Shown: positions 18,149 to 28,009, numbered from the stretch's first letter. The stretch is 64,000 nt of DNA from Miniphocaeibacter halophilus (GCF_016458825.1 NZ_CP066744.1:5001-69000), one strand, 5' to 3'. Made by a program: numbers and translations. The notes: generated from the letters alone by a model not told the origin.

Positions 18149-18379
18149 TTATAATCCAAGTAAATTTCTTAACTTTGGTTCATCGAAACCAACAACTTCT
18201 TGTTCATCTACTAGAATTACCGGAACACCCATATGTCCCATTTTCATTAATTCTGTTCTCGCACTAGAATCCTTTGAAATATTTTTTTCAGTAAACGCAA
18301 CTTTATTGTTTTCTAAAAATTGTTTAGCTGCCACACAATATGGACAAGTATCACTTGAATAAACTACTACATTTGCCAT
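18149..18379 (-). CDS. glutaredoxin-like protein
   Basis: 76 residues, a single thioredoxin-fold domain with the redox motif CPYC near residue 12, a cis-Pro segment GVPVILVDE, and GFDEPKLRNLLGL at the end. It resembles YruB/NrdH-type small glutaredoxins. It could reduce the selenoperoxiredoxin encoded near the right end of the window, but that is only a suggestion. It is a single-gene unit with its own terminator. Confidence 0.85.
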   Translation of the reverse strand: MANVVVYSSDTCPYCVAAKQFLENNKVAFTEKNISKDSSARTELMKMGHMGVPVILVDEQEVVGFDEPKLRNLLGL

Positions 18380-18430
18380 TAATAAATCTCTCCTTTCTCT
18401 ACGATTTATTAATACCCTGAACTTTTTGTT

Positions 18431-19291
18431 TTAATCATCATTAATTTTATTTGTAATATTTATAAAATCATTTAAGGATAAATTCTCTGCCCTTAAATTT
18501 GAATTGATTTTTAACTCCGCTAATACTTCCTTTAATTCTTCCTTTTTAATATTAGCAAATCCAGTTGTTAAGGAATTTAAAATATTTTTCCTTCGTTTAG
18601 TAAATCCTGAATGAATTATTTTAAATAGTAAATCTTCATCTACATTAAATTCTTTGTTTCTTAATTCCAGAATTACTACTGCACTGTCCACTTTAGGACT
18701 TGGCATAAAAATATTTTTTGGAGCCTTTCCAATAATCCTTGCGTCGGAATTATAGGCTATATATAGTGAAAGGCTTCCGTAATCCTTGTTGTCTTTAGTA
18801 GCAACTATTCTCTTTGCAACTTCTTCTTGTACCATTATTGTAATAGAATCTATATACTCCTTATTTTCAATTAAATATTCAATAATAGGAGTTGTAATAT
18901 AGTATGGTAAATTAGCCACAACTTTTAATTTTCTATTAGGAGAAAATTCTTCCTTTATTTTTTTTATATTCTCTTTTAAAATATCATTATTTATAATTAT
19001 AACATTTTCAAAATCCTCTAATGTAAATTCTAAAACTTCCATTAAACGACTGTCTTTTTCAACAGCTATAACCTGCTTAGCATTTATTGCTAACTCCTCT
19101 GTTAAAGTTCCAAAACCCGGTCCTACTTCAAGTACTGTATCTTCCTTTGAAATACTGGACTCCTTAACAATTTTCCTTATAATATTCCCATCTGTCAGAA
19201 AATTTTGTCCTAGAGCTTTGGAAAAAGTAAAATTAAATTTTTTTAAAACCTCTTTTAAATAACTCGGTTGATATAGTCTATTATCTTTCAA
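18431..19291 (-). CDS. rsmA: 16S rRNA (adenine1518/1519-N6)-dimethyltransferase
   Basis: 286 residues. SAM-binding motifs LGQNFLTD and VLEVGPGFGTLTEEL and the catalytic NLPYYIT are all present. It dimethylates two adjacent adenines near the 3' end of 16S rRNA. The start is TTG, overlapping the rnmV stop by 11 bases. It is the last gene of the metG-tatD-rnmV-rsmA operon, an order shared with B. subtilis. Confidence 0.95.
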   Translation of the reverse strand: MKDNRLYQPSYLKEVLKKFNFTFSKALGQNFLTDGNIIRKIVKESSISKEDTVLEVGPGFGTLTEELAINAKQVIAVEKDSRLMEVLEFTLEDFENVIIINNDILKENIKKIKEEFSPNRKLKVVANLPYYITTPIIEYLIENKEYIDSITIMVQEEVAKRIVATKDNKDYGSLSLYIAYNSDARIIGKAPKNIFMPSPKVDSAVVILELRNKEFNVDEDLLFKIIHSGFTKRRKNILNSLTTGFANIKKEELKEVLAELKINSNLRAENLSLNDFINITNKINDD

Positions 19292-19814
19292 ATTTTAATA
19301 AAGCCTCCTCTAATTCCTTTCTTGAAATATTATATTTGTTTAATCTTTTCAAGAATTGTTTAGAATTTCCATAGCCTATTGAAAGTAAATTACCTACAAT
19401 TTCCCTTCTATTTTTTGATCCTGGACCAGTAAGCTCATAATAAACCATATCGTCAAAAGAAAACTCATCCCTAGTATCTTCAAAATTTGCCTTGGCATTT
19501 TTCAAAGCATTTAGTATATCCTCTGGCTTGGCATTTTCTATGCCTATATCTCCATTTTTTATGGTTTTATCCTGTTCAATATAGGCATTTTTAACACCTT
19601 TAATATTTTTATTAATAATTTTTCTAATTCTTTCACCTGCATAATCAGGATCTGTTAAAACTATTAAACCCTTTTCTTTTTGAGCCTTTTTTAATCTTTT
19701 AAATAAATCTTTAGGAAAGTGATAACCGCCAGTAATTATTATTTCACAATCACAGGCTTTTTTTACTGCTGTTACATCATCTCTTCCCTCAACAACTATA
19801 ATTTCCTTAATCAT
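19281..19814 (-). CDS. rnmV: ribonuclease M5
   Basis: 177 residues with a TOPRIM domain at the N-terminus: IVVEGRDDVTAV (catalytic Glu) and the DPDYAGERIR acidic cluster. It processes the 5S rRNA precursor. The ATG at 19814 overlaps the tatD stop region; a TTG one codon earlier is also possible. Confidence 0.94.
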   Translation of the reverse strand: MIKEIIVVEGRDDVTAVKKACDCEIIITGGYHFPKDLFKRLKKAQKEKGLIVLTDPDYAGERIRKIINKNIKGVKNAYIEQDKTIKNGDIGIENAKPEDILNALKNAKANFEDTRDEFSFDDMVYYELTGPGSKNRREIVGNLLSIGYGNSKQFLKRLNKYNISRKELEEALLKFER

Positions 19815-20595
19815 CAAATTTAATTCCCTTTAAATTAAATAGTTTTATAGTATTTTCCCTACTTGCTTCAATAATTTCATCAGTATCTACATTTCTCAAC
19901 TGGGCAATTGTTTCAGCAACATATTTAACATACTTAGGTTCATTTCTCTTTCCCCTATTAGGTGTAGGAGTTAAATAAGGAGAATCCGTTTCTATTAATA
20001 ATCTATCTAAAGGAATTTGTTTTGCAGTTTCTTTAACATTTTTAGCATTTTTAAAGGTTACCGGACCTGCAAAGGAAATATAGTAGCCTAAACTCATATA
20101 TCTTCTAGCCATTTCAATAGAGCCTGAATAACAATGCATTACCCCTATAACTTCACCTTTAAATTCATTTAATATGTCAAAGGTTTCACCATAGGCATCC
20201 CTTGAATGAATAATAACCGGCAAGCCTAATTCCTTCGCTAAATTCATTTGCTTTCTAAATACTTCTCTTTGTATTTCCCTTGGACTATTATCATAATAAT
20301 AGTCTAAACCTATTTCACCTATTGCCACAACTTTTTCATTTTTAGCCATTTGTCTTAATTCTTCTAAATTTTCATCTGTAAATTTTTCAGCTTCATGAGG
20401 ATGTATTCCTATAGCTGAAAAAATAAAATCATACTTTGAAGATAACTCCAATGTATTTTTACTAGAGTTCATGTCAGAAGCAGGATTAATATAATAGGCT
20501 ACATAATTATCATATAAATCGTTAATAATTAAATCCCTATCATAATTAAATTTTTCATCATCTAAATGGGCATGGCTATCTATCATAAATTTCAT
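19807..20595 (-). CDS. tatD: TatD family metal-dependent DNase
   Basis: 262 residues. The metal-site motifs are in order: DSHAHLD, GEIGLDYYYD, VIIHSRDA, VMHCYSG and LIETDSPYLTP. The family has 3'-5' exonuclease activity on DNA. The start overlaps the metG stop (TAATG), indicating translational coupling. Confidence 0.94.
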   Translation of the reverse strand: MKFMIDSHAHLDDEKFNYDRDLIINDLYDNYVAYYINPASDMNSSKNTLELSSKYDFIFSAIGIHPHEAEKFTDENLEELRQMAKNEKVVAIGEIGLDYYYDNSPREIQREVFRKQMNLAKELGLPVIIHSRDAYGETFDILNEFKGEVIGVMHCYSGSIEMARRYMSLGYYISFAGPVTFKNAKNVKETAKQIPLDRLLIETDSPYLTPTPNRGKRNEPKYVKYVAETIAQLRNVDTDEIIEASRENTIKLFNLKGIKFDD

Positions 20596-22547
20596 TATGA
20601 AACATCAGCTCCACTTTCAATATCTGATAAAGTTGAAAGTAATGTTAAATCTTCACCTTTGTCAGCTGCTAAAATCATTCCATTAGATTCAATGCCTCTT
20701 AATTTTACAGGTTTAAGATTAGTACAAACAATAACCTTCTTTCCAATTAAGTCTTCTGCAGTGTACCATTTTTTTATACCGGAGACAATTTGCCTTACTT
20801 CATCCCCAATTTTTATTTTAAAAACCAATAGCTTATCTGCTTTAGGATGATTTTCAGCCTCTATTATTTCTCCAACCTTTAATTTTACCTTGTCAAAATC
20901 ATCTATTGTAATTAATTCTTCTTCTTTTTCTTCTTCTGTTTTTTCTACATCCATGCCTTTTTCCTTTTTTCTTTCCTCTATTAATTTATTATTTGCTTCT
21001 TCAAGCTTTACCAGTTCTTTTTTAATATCTAGTCTTGGAAATAAATTCTCGGTTTTCTTCACAACTGTACCTACTTTAGTAAGTCCAAACACTCTAGCAT
21101 CATCCCAATTTAATTCTTCTAAACCGATTTGTACTTGAATTTTTTTAGCAGTATCTGTAATAAAAGGACTAATTAAAATATTTACAATTCTTAAACTATC
21201 CACTAAATTATAGAGTACTGTTGAAAGCCTATTATAATTTTCTTCTTTTCCTAAAACCCAAGGCTCAGTTTCATCAATATATTTATTAGTTCTTCTTATT
21301 AATTTCCATATACTTTCTAAAGCATTATTAAAACTTAATTCATCTATATATTTTTCAACCTCATCAATAGTTCCTTCTGCCAGTTCTATTAATTCCCTAT
21401 CTACTTCTTCTTTTTCTACCGGTTCCTTAATTTCCCCATTAAAATATTTCTCAACCATAGTAACAGTTCTGGAAACTAAATTACCTAAATCATTAGTTAA
21501 GTCCGAATTTATTCTTTGTAGGAATTTCTCGTTTGTATAATTTCCATCATTACCAAAAACAAACTCCCTTAAAATAAAATATTTTAAGGCATCTGCACCA
21601 TATAAATCTATAATTGGTTCAGGATAAACAATATTGCCTTTAGATTTACTCATTTTATCTTCATCAAATAATATCCATCCATGGGCAAATATTTCCTTAG
21701 GAACTTCTAAATCCAATGCCATTAATAAAGCTGGCCAAATAATAGCATGGAATCTTACAATTTCCTTTCCTACTAAATGAACATCGGCTGGCCAATACTT
21801 GTTGAATTTTTCTTCATCTACACCATAACCAATACCTGTTAAATAGCATGAAAGGGCGTCAATCCAAACATATATAATATGGTTATCATCAAAAGGAACT
21901 TTAACTCCCCAGTCAAAACTATTTCTAGTAACTGATAAATCATCTAATCCCTTTTTAATAAAATTATTTAACATTTCATTTCTTCTAGATTCAGGTAATA
22001 GGAAATTAGGGTTATCTTCATATAGTTTTATTATTCTATCTTGATATTTAGATAATTTGAAAAAATAGGATTCCTCTTCATGATATTGTACCGGTCTACC
22101 ACAATCTGGACATTTTCCATCTACTAATTGGGCATCTGTCCAAAAAGCCTCATCAGGTACACAATAATTTCCCTTGTATACGGATTTATAAATATCACCT
22201 TTGTCATATAGTTTTTGAAAAATTGCTTGTACATTTTTTTCATGTTGCTTATCAGTAGAACGAACAAAGGCGTCATAATTAATATCAAGTTTTTTCCATA
22301 ATTCCTTTGCACTTTCTACAATTGGATCTATATATTCTAAAGGTTCTTTTCCTGCTTCCTTAGCCTTTTCTAAAAGCTTTTGACCATGTTCATCTGTACC
22401 TGTTGTAAAAAAAACATCGTAACCTTGTATTTGCCTAATTTTTTTTAAAGTATCTGCAATAATAGTTGTGTAGGTATGGCCTAAGTGTAAATTATCACTA
22501 GGATAATAAATAGGCGTTGTCAAATAATAAGCTTTTTTATTACTCAA
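20595..22547 (-). CDS. metG: methionyl-tRNA synthetase
   Basis: About 650 residues. The class I catalytic core has TTPIYYPSDNLHLGHTYT (HIGH-like) and DKMSKSKGN (KMSKS). The zinc region has only one clear CxxC (CPDC). A Lys/Glu-rich linker leads to a C-terminal tRNA-binding EMAP-like domain (about 548-650) ending near LRGIESNGMILAA. The TTG at 22547 is preferred because GGAGATG precedes it at proper distance; the ATG at 22556 lies within that site. Expression is set by the upstream T-box, from which it is separated by about 575 bases of leader. Confidence 0.93.
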   Translation of the reverse strand: MSNKKAYYLTTPIYYPSDNLHLGHTYTTIIADTLKKIRQIQGYDVFFTTGTDEHGQKLLEKAKEAGKEPLEYIDPIVESAKELWKKLDINYDAFVRSTDKQHEKNVQAIFQKLYDKGDIYKSVYKGNYCVPDEAFWTDAQLVDGKCPDCGRPVQYHEEESYFFKLSKYQDRIIKLYEDNPNFLLPESRRNEMLNNFIKKGLDDLSVTRNSFDWGVKVPFDDNHIIYVWIDALSCYLTGIGYGVDEEKFNKYWPADVHLVGKEIVRFHAIIWPALLMALDLEVPKEIFAHGWILFDEDKMSKSKGNIVYPEPIIDLYGADALKYFILREFVFGNDGNYTNEKFLQRINSDLTNDLGNLVSRTVTMVEKYFNGEIKEPVEKEEVDRELIELAEGTIDEVEKYIDELSFNNALESIWKLIRRTNKYIDETEPWVLGKEENYNRLSTVLYNLVDSLRIVNILISPFITDTAKKIQVQIGLEELNWDDARVFGLTKVGTVVKKTENLFPRLDIKKELVKLEEANNKLIEERKKEKGMDVEKTEEEKEEELITIDDFDKVKLKVGEIIEAENHPKADKLLVFKIKIGDEVRQIVSGIKKWYTAEDLIGKKVIVCTNLKPVKLRGIESNGMILAADKGEDLTLLSTLSDIESGADVS

Positions 22548-22734
22548 AAATATCATCTCCTCGTATTATAATTAAAAATAAATTAATTAACATATTCTTC
22601 TTTTTTCTTATTGGTAATAGTATTTTACTATATCCATTAATATAAAAATCTGTCCTTTTTAAATCTTCTACCTTTTCTATAACTTAATACTATATAAATT
22701 CCCTAGTTCTGACTTGCAATATAACAAACTACAA
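22548..22734. other. AT-rich spacer in metG leader
   Basis: This is the leader segment between the hairpin-repeat block and the metG ribosome-binding site. No gene or structured motif was recognised. Confidence 0.5.
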
Positions 22735-23122
22735 TTTGAAGCCCTAGTCCAAATCTTTGATTTTGTTACAGGTCTTATGTCAGATTTCTCCAAGAGTAGT
22801 TTACTGCAACCGGTTTGAAATTACGACTGAAGCCCTAGTCAAAATCTTTTAGCTTGCTACAGGTCTAATTCAACTTCATATGTCTAACTCTTTTCTTTTT
22901 AACAAGACTGCATCTTATGGACCTAGTTCAAATCTTTGATTTGTTACGGGTCTTATGCAACTTATTGTCCAAATTTTATATTTAGCTACAATAATCTGCT
23001 GACTACCTGCAACTCGCCTTGCTCGTTGGGTTAAGTCATAATACAACTTTGTTTGCCAATCGCTTCGCTTTTGGACAAGACTGCATCTGACCTACAACGC
23101 AATCAAAGATTGCTGTTAGGTC
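22735..23122 (-). repeat. cluster of degenerate hairpin repeats in the metG leader
   Basis: On the plus strand a unit beginning CCTAGTCCAAATCTTTGAT and ending ACAGGTCTTATG recurs near 22741, 22832 and 22920. A related palindrome occurs at 23088-23122 (GACCTA arms, with GATTGC around a TTT loop). Each unit can fold, e.g. CAAATC-TTT-GATTTG. Other small hairpins (CCAATCGCTTCGCTTTTGG near 23055) fill the gaps. Copies differ from each other by several bases. The block lies between the T-box terminator and metG. Confidence 0.6.
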
Positions 23123-23123
23123 A

Positions 23124-23318
23124 TAAAAAAAACCTTCATCTCTAATAGAGACGAAGGTAATATTCGTGGTACCACTCTAATTCAACTTAAATAAATTAAG
23201 TCCTCATTAACTTAGACTCATGGGCCATTTTCACTAAATACATCCTTTGCTTTTCACCAAACAGCAACTCTCTTATCTCAGTATTAAGATCTCTTCCAAT
23301 CACAGTCCTATTCAATTG
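23124..23318 (-). promoter_or_regulatory. T-box riboswitch, Met-type specifier, upstream of metG
   Basis: The minus strand contains stem I with GUUUGGUGAAAAGC, the specifier region GUGAAAAUGGCC with AUG at 23228-23226, the T-box core AGUGGUACCACG (near 23175-23164), and a terminator (23157-23133, CCTTCGTCTCT paired with AGAGATGAAGG) followed by eight Us. The AUG specifier agrees with metG downstream: uncharged tRNA-Met would favour the antiterminator. Confidence 0.93.
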
Positions 23319-23324
23319 CACCTT

Positions 23325-23353
23325 ATTTTACCCTAATTTCCCAATTTAGTCAA
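23325..23353 (-). promoter_or_regulatory. promoter of the metG T-box transcript
   Basis: TTGACT (23353-23348) and TAAAAT (23330-23325) with a 17-base spacer, placing the transcript start just before the T-box. Confidence 0.7.
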
Positions 23354-23458
23354 GTTTACTCTATATTAATATAAAATAAATAATAATTTTAAATAGCATA
23401 TAATGCTGGACTACAAATACATTTAATATGTTAAAATTACTGTAAAGGAGATGATAAG

Positions 23459-24265
23459 ATGTACGAAGAAAAATTAGTTCCTTCCTTTGATGGGACAGAA
23501 CTTAGAATGAGGTCAGATAAAGTGGATAATCCAAAAGCCGTTGTATTAATTTGCCATGGATTATGTGAACATTTAAACAGATACGACTATGTAACTGAAA
23601 AACTAAATGAAAATAACTTTTCCGTTTACCGATACGATCAAAGAGGTCATGGAAAATCAAAAGGGAAAGATGTTTATTTTAATGACTACAAAGATATGCC
23701 AAGTGACGCAAATTTCTTCTTTAAAATTGCCGAGCAAGAAAATCCCGGTATTCCTATTTTCGTCTTAGGTCACAGTATGGGAGGAGAAACAGCAACTTTA
23801 TTTGGAACAATATATCCACGAAAAGCAAAGGGTATTATTTTATCCGGTGCCTTAACTAGATTCAACACTAAATTATTTCCGGACAAACTAATGGATGCAG
23901 ATGATGAGTTCTACTTTAAAAATGCCTTAGGCGATGGAGTTTGTTCCGATCAAAATGTAGTACAAAAATACATAGCTGACCCTCTGGTAAAAAATATGAT
24001 CTCTGCTAAATTAGTAAAAGAAGTTATCTCGGGAGTTCATTATTTAAAAAAGAATGCAGATAAATTCATTGCTCCAGTATTAATATTACATGGTGCAGAT
24101 GATGGACTTGTATCAGAAAAAGATTCTAGAGACCTGTTTGGAGAAATAGCCTCTAAAGACAAGGGCTTAATTATTTATCCAAAACTTTTCCACGAAATAT
24201 TAAATGAACCGGTTAAAGACAAAATTATAGCTGAAATTGTTGAGTGGATTAATGAGAGAATTTAA
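23459..24265 (+). CDS. alpha/beta hydrolase (serine aminopeptidase S33 / monoacylglycerol lipase-like)
   Basis: 268 residues. It has LICHGLCEHLNRY, DQRGHGKSKG and the nucleophile elbow LGHSMGGETA (Ser near 102), with a late acid ADDG and a His in KLFHEILNE completing the triad. It matches the Hydrolase_4 family of lysophospholipase/monoglyceride lipases. The substrate is not predictable. It is a single gene with an AAAGGAG site. Confidence 0.87.
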   Translation: MYEEKLVPSFDGTELRMRSDKVDNPKAVVLICHGLCEHLNRYDYVTEKLNENNFSVYRYDQRGHGKSKGKDVYFNDYKDMPSDANFFFKIAEQENPGIPIFVLGHSMGGETATLFGTIYPRKAKGIILSGALTRFNTKLFPDKLMDADDEFYFKNALGDGVCSDQNVVQKYIADPLVKNMISAKLVKEVISGVHYLKKNADKFIAPVLILHGADDGLVSEKDSRDLFGEIASKDKGLIIYPKLFHEILNEPVKDKIIAEIVEWINERI

Positions 24266-24299
24266 TTAATCACTATAAAATTTCCTCATAACATAATTA

Positions 24300-24338
24300 A
24301 ACTAAGGGATAAATTATAATTTTTAACCCTTAGTTTTA
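24300..24338. terminator. terminator between convergent genes
   Basis: AAACTAAGGG pairs with CCCTTAGTTT around a loop of about 19 bases. It serves the hydrolase gene and probably the alcohol dehydrogenase gene on the other strand. Confidence 0.65.
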
Positions 24339-24367
24339 ATTATTTCAAATCTAAAACATTCCTATAC

Positions 24368-25387
24368 CTAATAGTATTTCAACACTATCTTTTTCTTAGG
24401 AGTATTTGCATCCAACATAATTTCAAAAGCATCTTTGGCGTCTTTAAAGTCAATTACGTGGGAAATCATATCATCGAAGTTTATTTTTTTATCCTCTAAA
24501 CTTTTAATTACAGATGCAAATTTCCTATTATTTAATCTTGATCCTCTTATATCCAACTCCTTTGCAGTTATATGTTTTTGTTGAATCTTAGAAGGTGTTT
24601 CAGAAAATCCCAATGTAACTACTCTACCCCCTGGAGCTGCTAGTTCTATGGATTGTTCTACTGTCTCTGGAATACAAACTGCATCTATAACCACATTGGG
24701 ACCAAATCCCTCTGTATTTTCTTCTATTATTTTTTTCAAATCATCCCTAGCTGGATTAATGGTTAAAAAGGCACCTTGATTTTTTGCTGTCTCTAATTTT
24801 TCATCATCTATATCGCTTATTATAACTCTTGCTCCCATCATTAAAGCCGTTCTTAAAGTCGTTTGACCTATTGTACCAGCTCCTAAAATCAAAAGTGTAT
24901 CAGCTGGTTTTAATCCTGCTCGTGATGTAGCGTTAAAACCTATTGTATATGGTTCTATTAAACAAGCTTCCTCCCAAGGAATACTGCTGGATAATTTATA
25001 AACAGCATCCTTAGGAACGACTATGTATTCTGCATTAAAACCTTCTCCTTGTACTCCTCTCACTTTTAAGTTGTAGCATATATTAGGCCTACCCTCTCTA
25101 CAAGCGTGGCAATACCCACAATTATTTACAGGGTCTACTGTTACATGGTCTCCAACTTTCAGATTTTCCACTGAAGATCCCACTTCAACTACTTCCCCAG
25201 CCATTTCATGTCCAAATATCCTAGGATAAACAACCATTGTATTTGTCCCAGCATACATACTAACGTCTGAACCACAAATACCAGTTGTCATAGTTTTAAT
25301 CTTTACATCATTTTTATCTACTATCTTTGGTTCTTCAATATCTACTATTTTTAATATTTTTGGTTCAAATATTTTTAATGCCTTCAT
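24368..25387 (-). CDS. zinc-dependent medium-chain alcohol/polyol dehydrogenase
   Basis: About 339 residues. The GroES-like N-terminal half has the catalytic zinc ligands in TGICGSD and GHEMAGEV and the structural zinc cysteines in NNCGYCHACREGRPNIC. The Rossmann half has LILGAGTIGQTT. It is closest in style to sorbitol/threonine/galactitol-type dehydrogenases. ATG 25387 is used, with GGAGG before it; an upstream ATG would add eight residues. No partner genes are adjacent. Confidence 0.87.
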   Translation of the reverse strand: MKALKIFEPKILKIVDIEEPKIVDKNDVKIKTMTTGICGSDVSMYAGTNTMVVYPRIFGHEMAGEVVEVGSSVENLKVGDHVTVDPVNNCGYCHACREGRPNICYNLKVRGVQGEGFNAEYIVVPKDAVYKLSSSIPWEEACLIEPYTIGFNATSRAGLKPADTLLILGAGTIGQTTLRTALMMGARVIISDIDDEKLETAKNQGAFLTINPARDDLKKIIEENTEGFGPNVVIDAVCIPETVEQSIELAAPGGRVVTLGFSETPSKIQQKHITAKELDIRGSRLNNRKFASVIKSLEDKKINFDDMISHVIDFKDAKDAFEIMLDANTPKKKIVLKYY

Positions 25388-25954
25388 TATTTCCCTCCAT
25401 ATATAAAACACTTACACTAAATTTCAAAATTAACCCCAATTTCCAAGACCTAAAAACAAGGTTTGTATTCATTATCAAGTCAAATAACTCTTATCTATTG
25501 TTATGTTGTTTTACCTTTTAAATTACTCTTTTGAAACTATTTTTTTCATGAGCAGTATACCGCTCTTTAAATACGCTCTAATAAAACATTATAATTTTAA
25601 TATAGGCTAGATATTTAAATTCCTGATAGATTAAATAATTTAAAGTAATACTTCTATAATATTATTTAAATTGCTTTCATATCTAAAGTATTATTTTAAA
25701 ATCGTCATAAGAAATGTTCCTATATTTTATAATATTTATAATATTATACCATGTTATTCTAGTATATTAATTTAATTATCAGCCCTGTTTTAAATTTGAT
25801 TATTTTTTGATGAATATAATTTATTTAAGAGGCCTAAACTATAAGATCTAAGAACAATAGTTATATGTAGGTGCTTTTTATTACCGAGAAAAAATTGTAA
25901 TATTTAAATATCTATTAGGAACAAAATAAAAATATACAGTTTTAAAACTAAAAA
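25388..25954. other. intergenic region without recognisable gene
   Basis: An AT-rich stretch with no credible coding sequence on either strand. It presumably holds the promoter of the dehydrogenase gene. The only structure noted is a short palindrome GAGCAGTATACCGCTC near 25548-25563. Confidence 0.5.
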
Positions 25955-25982
25955 GTGGTCCAAACGCCTAAGCTTGAACCAC
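25955..25982 (-). terminator. probable terminator of the pur operon
   Basis: GTGGT and ACCAC close an imperfect stem (with inner CAAGC against GTTTG). The minus strand then reads TTTTTAGTTTT. It lies about 160 bases after the purD stop. Confidence 0.65.
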
Positions 25983-26139
25983 ATATAGTATTATATTGTT
26001 TAATCAACACCATTTAATAGTAATACAAATAACTGTTGATTTTTCTAGTTTCATTGCTACTTAATTTAAATTATACTTTTTTCTAAAATATTTACTCTAA
26101 ACATTATAAATCATACAAAATACTAAAACAAATCCCGAT

Positions 26140-27384
26140 TTATAAAATTCCGATATCTTTTCTATAATACCTTCCTTCAAAATTTATTCTATTAATATTT
26201 TCATAAACTTTGTTTCCTGCTTCTTCTAAGGTCTCTGCAAGGGCAGTTACTGAAAGGACCCTTCCTCCATTTGTTACTAGTTTTTCATTTTTTAGTTTTG
26301 TACCGTTATGAAATACTATTATGTTTTCATCTACCTTATCCAACCCAATTATTTCTTTGTTAATCTCGTATTTATCGGGATAGCCACCAGAACAAAGAAC
26401 AGTCGTTAAACAGTATTTCTCATCCCACTGTAAATCTTCATTAGATATTTCATTGTTCATGGTTTTTAATATAATATTAAGCAAATCAGATTTTAATCTC
26501 GGAAGAATAACTTCAGTTTCAGGATCTCCAAATCGGACATTAAATTCTAATACTTTCGCTCCTTCTTCTGTTATCATAAATCCTATAAATAAAACACCAT
26601 TATAGGCTAATTTTTCTTCCTCTAATGCATCTTGTATTTTTTTAGCAATATTATTTAAATCTTTTTTTGTATTTTCATCTAGAAATGGATTTGGAGATAT
26701 ACACCCTACACCACCTGTGTTTTCTCCTGTGTCCTTCTCACCTATTTTTTTATAATCCTTTGCAGGTTCTAAGGGTACAATATTATTTTTTGATACTAGA
26801 CATATTAAGGAAGCTTCAAATCCTTCTAAAAATTCTTCAATTACTATTTTATTTCCTTCTTCTCCAAAAACTTTATCTATGAAAATCTTTTTAAGATTCT
26901 TACTAGCTTCATCTTTGTTTTCACAAATAAATACTCCCTTTCCTTTACAAAGACCATCTGCCTTAATTACTAAGGGAAATTTAAAGTTTTCTAATCCCTT
27001 TATGGCACTATTATAATCTGTATAGGAAAAATATTTTGCAGTAGGAATATTGTTTCTCATTAAAAATTCCTTTGTAAATTCTTTACTGCCTTCTAGTTGG
27101 GCAGATTTTTTATTTGGTCCAAAGATTTTTAAGGAGTTTTTTTCAAATAAATCAACGATTCCTTCGCACAAAGGATTTTCAGGGCCTACTATTGTTAAGT
27201 CAATATTATTATTTTTTGCAAAGTTCAATATATCCAAATTGCTTTTTAAGCCAATGTTTTCAGCTATTGTGTTAATGCCACCATTGCCATTAACACAGAA
27301 AATTTTATTTACCAATTTACTTTGAGCAATTTTCCAAATAAGTGCATGTTCCCTTCCACCATTTCCTATTACTAAAATATCCAT
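26140..27384 (-). CDS. purD: phosphoribosylamine-glycine ligase
   Basis: 414 residues, a complete ATP-grasp enzyme. It opens with ILVIGNGGREHAL, has KADGLCKGKGV in the ATP-binding domain, EASLICLV, and the metal-binding FNVRFGDPETEVILPRL. It joins glycine to phosphoribosylamine, the product of PurF. It is the last gene of the pur operon, 1 base after purN. The usual purH between purN and purD is missing. Confidence 0.95.
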   Translation of the reverse strand: MDILVIGNGGREHALIWKIAQSKLVNKIFCVNGNGGINTIAENIGLKSNLDILNFAKNNNIDLTIVGPENPLCEGIVDLFEKNSLKIFGPNKKSAQLEGSKEFTKEFLMRNNIPTAKYFSYTDYNSAIKGLENFKFPLVIKADGLCKGKGVFICENKDEASKNLKKIFIDKVFGEEGNKIVIEEFLEGFEASLICLVSKNNIVPLEPAKDYKKIGEKDTGENTGGVGCISPNPFLDENTKKDLNNIAKKIQDALEEEKLAYNGVLFIGFMITEEGAKVLEFNVRFGDPETEVILPRLKSDLLNIILKTMNNEISNEDLQWDEKYCLTTVLCSGGYPDKYEINKEIIGLDKVDENIIVFHNGTKLKNEKLVTNGGRVLSVTALAETLEEAGNKVYENINRINFEGRYYRKDIGIL

Positions 27385-27385
27385 A

Positions 27386-28009
27386 CTATCTCCTTATTAG
27401 CACTTTCCTTCCGTTTATTTCAAGCCTTTTATCTTCTATTAGCCTAATTGTTTCTACTAATATTTTATGCTCAATATCTAAAACTCTTTTCTGTAATTCT
27501 TCTGCAGTTATTTCTTCTTCTATTTTCAAAGGCTCTTGTATAATAATCGGTCCAGTGTCCACACCTTCGTCTACAAAATGAGTTGTAGCTCCTGTTACTT
27601 TTACTCCATATTCTAAAACTTTTTCATGTACATTTATCCCATAAAATCCCTTGCCGCAAAAACTTGGAATTAAAGATGGATGAATATTAACTATTTTATT
27701 TTTGTAATATTTAATGATTTCCTCCGGTACTATTCCCAAGTAGCCAGCTAATACAATTAAATCAATTTTTTTATTTTTAAAAACTTCCAGTAATTCTTTT
27801 TCATATTCCTTTAAGGAGCTGTAATCCTTTTTAGACAAATACACTGCATCAATTCCATGCTTTTTTGCCCTTACTAATCCATAAGCTTTTTCCATATTGG
27901 AAATTACAATTTTAATTTCACTTTTTAATATATTTTTTTCTATAGCATCAATTATACTCTGTAAATTACTTCCACTTCCTGAAATCATTACAGCTATATT
28001 TAATGACAT
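27386..28009 (-). CDS. purN: phosphoribosylglycinamide formyltransferase
   Basis: 207 residues. Conserved blocks: VMISGSGSNLQSII, LAGYLGIVP, the catalytic NIHPSLIPSFCG, and GATTHFVDEGVDTGPII (His and Asp). It uses 10-formyl-THF, linking to the folate gene at 7441. It overlaps purM by 10 bases. Confidence 0.95.
   Translation of the reverse strand: MSLNIAVMISGSGSNLQSIIDAIEKNILKSEIKIVISNMEKAYGLVRAKKHGIDAVYLSKKDYSSLKEYEKELLEVFKNKKIDLIVLAGYLGIVPEEIIKYYKNKIVNIHPSLIPSFCGKGFYGINVHEKVLEYGVKVTGATTHFVDEGVDTGPIIIQEPLKIEEEITAEELQKRVLDIEHKILVETIRLIEDKRLEINGRKVLIRR

Noticed and set aside
22735-23122. CRISPR array
   Set aside because: Units are few, differ by several bases, are spaced about 90 bases apart and are themselves hairpins. 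No cas genes are present.
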